Assembly (NCBI RefSeq): GCF_001281525.1
Contig: NZ_LGCI01000010.1
Location: 110,399-159,199 of the forward strand
Reading direction: 5' to 3'
Length of the DNA stretch: 48,801 bases
Origin: Lysinibacillus macroides
GTDB taxonomy: Bacteria > Bacillota > Bacilli > Bacillales_A > Planococcaceae
The stretch's first letter is position 1. Every line of letters starts with the position of its first letter. The position numbers were made by a program, and so were the translations under genes. Below are positions 42,875 to 48,801 of the stretch, piece after piece. The notes beneath the pieces are model-generated. The model had not been told where the DNA came from, ran no database searches, and saw only the letters and a list, made by a program, of their open reading frames with translations.

Positions 42875-44266
42875 ATGTTTCGTATTAAAGCAAAAAGCAA
42901 TCCTCGATTTATAGAGGCAGGCTTTATGATAATATTGTGTATTACTATTTTGGCTTTCAGCATTGGCTATTTACAAGCAACACCACATATCCCTATTTTT
43001 CTTGTTATTGTCCTGTTGCTCACATATGGTTTACTGAAAAAAGTACCCTTTCGTGACCTTGAAGAGGGAATGATTGCTGGAGCAAGTGCTGGGCTCGGCG
43101 CTGTCTTTATTTTTTTCTTTATTGGTCTATTAATTTCAAGCTGGATCATGAGTGGAACAATTCCAACTCTCATTTATTATGGTTTTTTAACGATTTCACC
43201 AAGCTTCTTCTTTGCCATTGTTTTTTTAATTTGTAGTATTGTCGGTATGGCAGTTGGTAGCTCTTTAACAACGGTGGCAACAGTTGGGGTGGCATTTATA
43301 GGGATTGCGGAGGCGATGGATATATCGCTAGCCATAACTGCAGGCGCAATTGTGTCTGGTGCCTTCTTTGGCGATAAAATGTCCCCCCTATCCGATACAA
43401 CCAATCTTGCTTCAGGTACAGTTGGGGTAGACTTATTTGAGCATATTAAAAATATGGGCTGGACAACCATTCCTGCCTTTCTGATTTCCTTTGTGCTTTA
43501 TGTAATGTTGTCTCCAACAACAGCCACTACATCCTTTGATACAGTGGAGCAATTAAAAGAAGGCTTACTCACTACAGGAATGATTCATTGGTATACATTA
43601 TTGCCAATTGCTGTCCTTATTTTGATGACTTTTTATAAAGCACCTGCCATTCTCACACTCGCTGTTGTGACTTTACTCGGTGTAGGTCTTGGCTCTATCA
43701 TTAATCCGCTACCCATTGCGGATGTCTTTCATATTCTTTTTGATGGCTATGTGTCGCAAACGAATTATCCAGAAGTCGATGCGTTGTTAACACGAGGAGG
43801 AATGAATAGTATGCTTGGTACAATTGCGCTTGTGTTACTTGCTTTAACAATGGGTGGGCTATTATTTACACTTGGGATTATTCAAAGTATTTTAGCAAGA
43901 GTGGAAAGCTTATTTAAAAGCACTGGCTCTGTGATTACAGGAGCGGCGATTACAGGCATTGGTGTGAATACATTAATCGGTGAGCAATATTTATCGATTT
44001 TATTAACAGGCGAGGCCTTTAAAGCACAGTTTGCGAAGGTTGGGCTTGCGCCGAAAAATCTTTCTCGCGTGATGGAGGATGCAGGTACAGTCGTTAACCC
44101 TCTTGTACCTTGGAGTGTTTGCGGTATGTTTATCGCCAGTGTCCTTGATATTTCCACCTTGGCTTATTTACCATTTACCTTCTTTTGTTTATTAGGACCG
44201 ATTTTAACCGTCATTTTTGGTTGGAGTGGCAAAACATTAACGAAATTACCGTCTAATTCCAATTAG
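42875..44266 (+). CDS. nhaC: NhaC-type Na+/H+ antiporter
   Basis: 463 residues from MFRIKAKSN (TAGGAGG just upstream). About 11-12 membrane helices. Landmarks of the family: VGSSLTTVATVGVAFIGIAEAM, SGAFFGDKMSPLSDTTNLASG and LEDAGTV-like VMEDAGTVVNPLVPWSVCG. It expels Na+ (or exchanges malate/lactate in some relatives) for protons. Single gene with its own promoter; a short GC-poor hairpin (TTAGGC/GCCTAG then T5) follows at 44265-44287. Confidence 0.92.
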   Translation: MFRIKAKSNPRFIEAGFMIILCITILAFSIGYLQATPHIPIFLVIVLLLTYGLLKKVPFRDLEEGMIAGASAGLGAVFIFFFIGLLISSWIMSGTIPTLIYYGFLTISPSFFFAIVFLICSIVGMAVGSSLTTVATVGVAFIGIAEAMDISLAITAGAIVSGAFFGDKMSPLSDTTNLASGTVGVDLFEHIKNMGWTTIPAFLISFVLYVMLSPTTATTSFDTVEQLKEGLLTTGMIHWYTLLPIAVLILMTFYKAPAILTLAVVTLLGVGLGSIINPLPIADVFHILFDGYVSQTNYPEVDALLTRGGMNSMLGTIALVLLALTMGGLLFTLGIIQSILARVESLFKSTGSVITGAAITGIGVNTLIGEQYLSILLTGEAFKAQFAKVGLAPKNLSRVMEDAGTVVNPLVPWSVCGMFIASVLDISTLAYLPFTFFCLLGPILTVIFGWSGKTLTKLPSNSN

Positions 44267-44343
44267 GCATCAAAGCCTAGCGTTTTTGGCATTTCTGTTG
44301 TTGCTTTTTCTTTGCTATGCTCAAACAAAGGAGATGAAAGAAT

Positions 44344-45099
44344 ATGACAACACAATGGAATGCACAGTTATACGATCACAAGCACGACTTTGTTTCAAAA
44401 TTTGGTGAAAGCTTAATTGATGTACTAGCGCCTCAAAAACATGAAAGTATTTTAGATGTGGGCTGTGGTACAGGTGATTTAGCCTATGAGATTTCAACCT
44501 TTGGTACTACTGTCATAGGGGTGGATGCCTCTGCTGAAATGATTGCTGCGGCACAGCAAAAATACCCTGCCATTGCCTTTCAAACAATGGATGCAACAGC
44601 TATGCCCTTTACACAAGCCTTTGATGCAGTCTTCTCTAATGCTGCCCTTCATTGGATGAAAGAACCTGAGAGGGTGATTGGTAATATTTACAAGTCACTA
44701 AAGGAGAATGGGCGTTTTATTGCTGATATGGGTGGACAAGGTAATATTGCCTCGATTGTTTGGGCTTTACAAACAAGTATGGAAGCCTTGAATTTCCCTT
44801 ATCATGAGCAATATTTCCCATGGTATTTTCCAAGTCTCGAGGACTATCAATTGAAATTAGAAAATGCGGGATTTAAAGTGGAGAGGATCACACTCTATCA
44901 ACGCCCTACACCGCTTCAAGGAGATGATGGTCTACACAACTGGTTAGTGATGTTTAGCCATAATATACTACAACATCTATCAGAGGCAGAGAAAGAGCAG
45001 GTTTATACCAAATGTGAGGAATTATTGAAGCCAACCCTCTTTCAGCAAGGACAGTGGATTGCTGATTACTATCGTCTGCGTTTTATTGCCTATAAATAG
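44344..45099 (+). CDS. SAM-dependent methyltransferase (trans-aconitate methyltransferase-like)
   Basis: 251 residues. Class I fold with motif I LDVGCGTGDLAYEIS, the acidic end of strand 2 (GVDASAEMI), motif for strand 4 FDAVFSNAALHWM and IADMGGQGN. The SNAALHW region is typical of trans-aconitate methyltransferase-like proteins. The substrate cannot be told. AAAGGAG precedes the ATG by 9 bases. Confidence 0.88.
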   Translation: MTTQWNAQLYDHKHDFVSKFGESLIDVLAPQKHESILDVGCGTGDLAYEISTFGTTVIGVDASAEMIAAAQQKYPAIAFQTMDATAMPFTQAFDAVFSNAALHWMKEPERVIGNIYKSLKENGRFIADMGGQGNIASIVWALQTSMEALNFPYHEQYFPWYFPSLEDYQLKLENAGFKVERITLYQRPTPLQGDDGLHNWLVMFSHNILQHLSEAEKEQVYTKCEELLKPTLFQQGQWIADYYRLRFIAYK

Positions 45100-45103
45100 A
45101 GAG

Positions 45104-45136
45104 AAAGGTTACTAGAGCAATCTAGTAGCCTTTTTA
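45104..45136. terminator. Bidirectional terminator
   Basis: AAAGG-T-TACTAGA pairs with TCTAGTA-G-CCTTT across GCAA, with T5 after it. It includes the stop of the convergent CcdA-like gene at 45134. Confidence 0.8.
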
Positions 45137-45868
45137 TATACGCCAGTAAGTAATGGTGTCTGTTATACCAATAAAAATTAATAGTAGCCCTGCAACTATT
45201 TGTATCACTCTCCCCACTTTCATACTTGCACGCAGTACTAAACGCTTTGCATCCAATAAATAGATGAGTAGCAGCATTACTAGTAATGGCATTGAGGTAG
45301 CAATCCCAAAAATACTCGGTAATAGCAGTCCATAGGAAGCGCTTGCCACAAGCGGCATTAGCCAAGCAAAAAATAGCACAAACATCGTTGGACAAAAGGC
45401 AATGGAAAAGCTAGCCCCCATTAAAAAGGAGCCTACCTTGCCCTCTTTTACGACAGAAGGAAAAAGCGCTGATAGACGTTGTAAAAAATTTAATTGAAAT
45501 AAACCAAGTAACACAAGCCCCGTTACAACCATTAGAGGTCCAAGGGCTTTGCGAAACATTGGAAAATAGAGTGTCATCTTTGTTTCAAATGACTGTCCAA
45601 AAAGCCAAGCCAAAAGACCAAGCCCACTAAAAACAACGACTTTGCCAAGTATAAAACATAAAATTTCCTGCCAATTGCCCTTCATTTGCAATGTTCGATT
45701 GCCATAAAAGGTGATCGCACTTATATTTCCTGTTAGCTGACACGGAGCTAATGCCCCAAGCAAACCGAGTAGCACCGCCATTACCAACGCCGAGTGCTGA
45801 TAATGCTGCAAAAAATGAGTAAGAGGCTCACTTATCCATTGACTGATTGTTGATAATATACTATACAT
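45134..45868 (-). CDS. CcdA/DsbD-like membrane thiol-redox protein
   Basis: 244 residues from MYSILS (GAGGTGA 7 bases upstream; an ATG 6 bases earlier is too close). Six or seven membrane helices. A Cys in GALAPCQLTGN at the first core helix and a Cys in IAFCPTMFVLFF at the fourth form the pair that moves electrons across the membrane in CcdA/DsbD proteins (DsbD_2 type). No thioredoxin-like partner is next to it. It overlaps the LysR gene by 8 bases and is co-transcribed with it. Confidence 0.8.
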   Translation of the reverse strand: MYSILSTISQWISEPLTHFLQHYQHSALVMAVLLGLLGALAPCQLTGNISAITFYGNRTLQMKGNWQEILCFILGKVVVFSGLGLLAWLFGQSFETKMTLYFPMFRKALGPLMVVTGLVLLGLFQLNFLQRLSALFPSVVKEGKVGSFLMGASFSIAFCPTMFVLFFAWLMPLVASASYGLLLPSIFGIATSMPLLVMLLLIYLLDAKRLVLRASMKVGRVIQIVAGLLLIFIGITDTITYWRI

Positions 45869-46730
45869 CTCCATTCACCTCATAAACAGCATTGCAAACC
45901 TTTAAAAATGCATCAAAATCCACAGATGTATATTTCGTTAACGCATATGTATTAGACTTAATATGAGCAAATTCCGCCACTGCGTAACGATGCAAAAGAT
46001 GCTGCTGATAATCTGCCTCAATTACACTTTTTGGCAAAAAGGCAATCCCTAGCCCATGCTTAACAAAGTTTTTAATCACCTCTGTTTGATTAATATGCAT
46101 CGTTTGATAGCTTGTGAATTGCTGTAGCACCTGCTGAACCTCCTGCCAATAAGGAGCATATTCATGTGTTAACAGTGTTTCTTGCTGGAGTAATGCCATG
46201 GCATCCAGCTCTTTTTTAGCAATAGGGGCAATTAATTGCAACGGCTCCTGCGCTAAAATAACCGTATGCAACTCACGCGTAGACGTTAATTTTGATAAAC
46301 CAATATCTACTGCTCCCGTGTACACGGCTTCTCCGATTTCATTAGATTTTAGCAGTTCAATCACCACTTGAATTGTTGGTTTCCTGTGCTGAAACTCTTT
46401 GATAATAGTAGGTAGGGTGGAATTGGCAATTTGTGGCGCAACGCCGATGGTTAGCTTCGATGTATAGCCCTGCAAAAAAGACTCCATATTTTGTAATCCT
46501 TCATCTAAGGTAGCAAGCATCTTTTGTGTCTGCTGATAAAAATAAGCACCTGAGCGATTTAATACAACCTGCTTCCCTTGCCTGTCAAACAATGCTGTTT
46601 GCAACGCCCTTTCTAAATGCTGGATATGCTTTGTTACCGTTGATTGTGTGATAAATCGTTTTTCAGCCGTCTCGCGAAAATTTTCAGTTTGAGCAGCAAC
46701 CATAAATGTACGCAACCATTCTGTCTCCAT
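45861..46730 (-). CDS. LysR-family regulator
   Basis: 289 residues. N-terminal helix-turn-helix (about 1-60: LRTFMVAAQTENFRETAEKRFITQSTVTKHIQHLERAL) and a periplasmic-binding-protein-like sensor domain (LTIGVAPQIANSTLPTIIKEF onward). The regulator is in an operon with the CcdA-like gene and divergent from spo0M across 112 bases; either could be a target. AGAGGTAG precedes the ATG. Confidence 0.92.
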   Translation of the reverse strand: METEWLRTFMVAAQTENFRETAEKRFITQSTVTKHIQHLERALQTALFDRQGKQVVLNRSGAYFYQQTQKMLATLDEGLQNMESFLQGYTSKLTIGVAPQIANSTLPTIIKEFQHRKPTIQVVIELLKSNEIGEAVYTGAVDIGLSKLTSTRELHTVILAQEPLQLIAPIAKKELDAMALLQQETLLTHEYAPYWQEVQQVLQQFTSYQTMHINQTEVIKNFVKHGLGIAFLPKSVIEADYQQHLLHRYAVAEFAHIKSNTYALTKYTSVDFDAFLKVCNAVYEVNGDV

Positions 46731-46842
46731 TCATCTACCTCTTTCATTTTTCCCCTAGTATAGCGAAAAATTTGCTGCACTTGAAACCTTTTTTCTAAAT
46801 AAGCGTATGTATAGCTAACAATATCAGTAGGAGGAATGAAAG

Positions 46843-47610
46843 ATGTCTTTTTTTCAGAAAGCTTTAGCAAGTATTGGAATAGGTTCAGCAACCGTGGATA
46901 CAAGGTTAGACAAGGATACTTATCGTGCTGGAGAGGTTATGCGAGGGGAAATCATTGTGCGGGGTGGTCAAGTCGAGCAACAAGTAGATACCATTTATCT
47001 ATCAGTTAATACAACGTATATTCGCGAATCGAATGATCACAAACATACAGAGGTTGCCGCACTACAAAAAGTGAAAGTAACAGAGCCTTTCACACTGGTG
47101 GTTGGTGAAGAAAAGATATTTCCCATTTCATTAACACTGCCATTTGAAACGCCGATTAGTGCTGGTAAAACACAGGTCTGGATTCAAACGGGTCTTGATA
47201 TTAAAAATGCTGTGGACCCAGGTGATAAGGATTATATTCGTGTCGAACCCACTGCACTTGCAGGACACATATTAGATGCTATTGGTGGATTAGGTTTTCG
47301 TTTACGTGAAGCTGAATGTGAACAAGCCCCTTCACGCTTCCGTGGCTACTACCCATTTGTGCAGGAATTTGAATTTGTGCCTACAGGTCAATATAGAAAG
47401 CATTTAGATGAGCTGGAGATTGTTTTCTTATCACAATCCAATCATTCCGCAGAAATTTTAATGCAAATTGATCGTAAAGCAAGAGGAATTGGTAGCTTCT
47501 TTGCTGAGGCATTAGATATGGATGAAAGCTATGTTCGAACAACGATAACGACGCACGACCTACCAACACTGCAGGCTAAGCTTCAGCAAATCATTTCGAA
47601 ACATATATAA
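46843..47610 (+). CDS. spo0M: Sporulation-control protein Spo0M
   Basis: 255 residues, matching the family length. It begins MSFFQKALASIGIGSATVDTRL and keeps arrestin-like beta-sandwich features (GGQVEQQVDTIYLSVNTTYI, ISLTLPFETPIS, KTQVWIQTGLDIKNAVDPGDKD). Known to modulate entry into sporulation in Bacillus. GGAGGAATG lies directly upstream. Its presence supports a spore-forming host. Confidence 0.94.
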   Translation: MSFFQKALASIGIGSATVDTRLDKDTYRAGEVMRGEIIVRGGQVEQQVDTIYLSVNTTYIRESNDHKHTEVAALQKVKVTEPFTLVVGEEKIFPISLTLPFETPISAGKTQVWIQTGLDIKNAVDPGDKDYIRVEPTALAGHILDAIGGLGFRLREAECEQAPSRFRGYYPFVQEFEFVPTGQYRKHLDELEIVFLSQSNHSAEILMQIDRKARGIGSFFAEALDMDESYVRTTITTHDLPTLQAKLQQIISKHI

Positions 47611-47616
47611 CTTACT

Positions 47617-47653
47617 AAAAAGTAGTTGAAGCTTATGTTCAACTACTTTTTTT
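47617..47653 (+). terminator. Terminator of spo0M
   Basis: AAAAGTAGTTGAA pairs with TTCAACTACTTTT, followed by further T, 7 bases after the stop. Confidence 0.9.
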
Positions 47654-47702
47654 ACAATTATTCCTAAATAATAGAGTGTGATTAAAAAGCCTAACCTTCA
47701 TC

Positions 47703-47881
47703 TATTTTAGGAGTACAATCGAAAAGCTGAATGTACTTCCTCATGAATGCGTTTTTGTAGAGGATCATCAAAGGTGCTCAACATGGGCATTTGGGAATGA
47801 GATGGACAATGGAATCCTGTTGAAGTGAATACCATCGTGGAGAATTTATTAGAATTACCTGCTATCCACACTTTAAGCTAA
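47703..47881 (+). pseudogene. Possible frameshifted gene remnant (SUKH/SMI1-like?)
   Basis: No ATG or ribosome site, but two adjoining frames read as one protein-like stretch: LNVLPHECVFVEDHQRCSTW continuing AFGNEMDNGILLK to a stop at about 47826, then, after a one-base shift, VNTIVENLLELPAIHTLS to the stop at 47881. The ED-Q--STWAF pattern recalls SMI1/KNR4-type immunity proteins, with little certainty. It lies in the 319-base gap between spo0M and the ptsI remnant, near an IS. Confidence 0.3.
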
Positions 47882-47884
47882 AAA

Positions 47885-47917
47885 CCCATCTACCATAACT
47901 GTTTGTTGGTAGATGGG
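47885..47917 (-). terminator. Terminator of ptsI
   Basis: CCCATCTACC pairs perfectly with GGTAGATGGG; on the minus strand TTTTTAG follows. It lies 13 bases after the ptsI stop. Confidence 0.8.
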
Positions 47918-47929
47918 CTTTGGTCTAGC

Positions 47930-48240
47930 TTATTTCATAGCTTGCTTTACTTTTTCTAACACTTCCTCAGCTGTCGCTAACTGTAAAGCCTCAGTTGCTA
48001 AAGTCTGCATCTCTGGAACAGATAATTGCTTTAGCAAGGCGCGGGTTTTTAAAATAGATGTGGCACTCATGGAGAACTCATCTAAGCCTAAGCCTAGCAA
48101 TAGTGGAACAGCATGTTCATCGCCAGCCATTTCTCCACACATTCCTACCCATTTCTTTTCTTGATGGGCAGCTTTAATGACCATTTGAATTAAACGTAAT
48201 ATGGCTGGGTTATATGGTTGATATAAATGAGTTAATTTCA
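47930..48240 (-). pseudogene. ptsI: PTS enzyme I, C-terminal end, cut by an IS
   Basis: The last ~103 codons of phosphoenolpyruvate-protein phosphotransferase: [55 protein letters not shown] and the final helix. The MCGEMAG segment holds the catalytic Cys of enzyme I. Homology to enzyme I stops abruptly at 48240, where the IS sequence begins; upstream codons (normally ~470 more) are not in the window. Read into the IS, the frame continues only as noise. If the rest of the gene lies on the far side of the IS, it would lack the catalytic Cys region and be inactive. Confidence 0.85.
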
Positions 48241-48283
48241 TAATTCTAATCCCTTTAATATCAAGGGCTAAAATTAAATAAAA

Positions 48284-48354
48284 ATGAGGCACCTCCCCAA
48301 ATTCGGTATAATGGTAGCGACTAAACAACCCACCGAAAAGGAATGATGCCTCAT
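48284..48354 (+). promoter_or_regulatory. IS leader: internal promoter element and fold-back over the transposase start
   Basis: ATGAGGCA (48284-48291) pairs with TGCCTCAT (48347-48354), which covers the first bases of the transposase start codon. Nested inside, TTCGGT (48302-48307) pairs with ACCGAA (48332-48337). TATAAT at 48307-48312 is a candidate -10. A transcript from this promoter lacks the left arm; one that reads in from outside contains it and could hide the start codon. Confidence 0.45.
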
Positions 48355-48801
48355 GACTATTGTAAAACAAATGAGCCTATTTGACATCCGTGAATTATTG
48401 AAAATGGAAAGTTCTCGTCGTTTTGATGCTATTTTAGCCACTTTCGATGTGCAGCCAATCTTTCAACTATTTCGAAAGAAGACGATGCGTGGTGCTCCAC
48501 GAGAATTAAACTACGGTGCGATGATTCAATCATTGATGATCCGCATTGTCGAGCGTATCCCTACCGTTAAAGATTTGGTCAATCGATTAACGCATGATTT
48601 CGTCTTTCGCTTAGATTGTGGCTTTTTAGTTTCGGACACGGTGCCATCTGAAGCCTCGTATTCACGTATGGTCGACGTGATTAGTCAATCAGATGTCTTA
48701 GATCGCATGCACGATGAACTTATTCAAGCTGCCTTTACAGAAGGTTTTCTTGAAGAGGAACACCTTAGTTTTGATGCAACACATTTTGAAGCGAGAGATG
48801 C
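48353..48801 (+). CDS. IS transposase, N-terminal part (cut by window edge)
   Basis: 149 residues visible, no stop before the edge. DUF772-type N-terminal domain ([47 protein letters not shown]), then [10 protein letters not shown], which holds the first catalytic Asp of the DDE triad. AAAGGA lies 10 bases upstream of the ATG. The C-terminal type expected for this family is the one seen at 1-384, on the same strand. Confidence 0.85.
   Translation, partial: MTIVKQMSLFDIRELLKMESSRRFDAILATFDVQPIFQLFRKKTMRGAPRELNYGAMIQSLMIRIVERIPTVKDLVNRLTHDFVFRLDCGFLVSDTVPSEASYSRMVDVISQSDVLDRMHDELIQAAFTEGFLEEEHLSFDATHFEARD

Larger units (their letters stand above)
48241..48801 (+). mobile_element. Insertion sequence, left part (cut by window edge)
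   Basis: It begins where ptsI similarity ends (48240 within about 3 bases) and contains a 112-base leader and the transposase start. The far end, with the second terminal repeat and any target duplication, is outside the window. Confidence 0.75.

Overview
The window looks like chromosomal DNA of a low-GC, spore-forming Bacillales bacterium. The protein set (spo0M, BirA-controlled bioY, PucR/DeoR regulators, sigma-A promoters, strong GGAGG ribosome sites, several TTG starts) fits Lysinibacillus or a close relative best; that placement is inference from sequence character, not a database result. Both ends are cut inside transposase genes of one broad IS type (DUF772 N-terminus at the right end, DDE C-terminus at the left), so the stretch sits between two insertion sequences in the same orientation.

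The main content is a 12.7-kb operon on the minus strand, read from 14252 down to 1570, encoding a bacterial microcompartment (BMC). In transcription order it holds: DeoR-type regulator, class-III PLP enzyme, APH-fold small-molecule kinase, APC/ethanolamine-type permease, HAD phosphatase, a 96-residue unknown protein with a cargo-like helix, acylating aldehyde dehydrogenase with a C-terminal encapsulation helix, BMC-H, PduL, a flavoprotein-like BMC protein, a divergent BMC-H, an SDR dehydrogenase, BMC-H, a second longer PduL, BMC-P, BMC-H and a malate dehydrogenase. The closest described type I know is the Rhodococcus/Mycobacterium (RMM, aminoacetone/1-amino-2-propanol) compartment. The inferred route is: amino alcohol uptake, phosphorylation, PLP-dependent phospho-lyase cleavage to an aldehyde, CoA-acylation in the lumen, and transfer to phosphate by PduL. 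No cobalamin or glycyl-radical enzyme, no BMC-T protein, no iron alcohol dehydrogenase and no acyl kinase is present. Two PduLs, the MDH, the HAD and the 96-residue protein set this locus apart.

Divergent from the operon is a PucR-type regulator (14642-16228). Convergent to that is a catabolic operon (21033 to 16272): small membrane protein, Na+/solute symporter, M20 amidohydrolase and two SDRs, with a clear promoter and an overlapping palindrome.

From 21.2 to 47.9 kb the content is mixed and mostly ordinary: a secreted stalk-like protein, a membrane GDPD phosphodiesterase followed by a candidate 36-residue protein, bioY with a textbook BirA operator and a downstream amidohydrolase, two parallel ECF sigma/anti-sigma modules with self-type promoters, an ABC/FtsX transporter with TetR, a DUF2975/YozG-like pair, a TPR-GGDEF protein, a MerR operon with a 19-bp spacer promoter, CPA1 and NhaC antiporters, PiT/DUF47 phosphate uptake, TauE/SafE, a methyltransferase, a LysR/CcdA-like pair and spo0M. 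At the right end an IS has split ptsI (enzyme I), leaving only its last ~100 codons in view.
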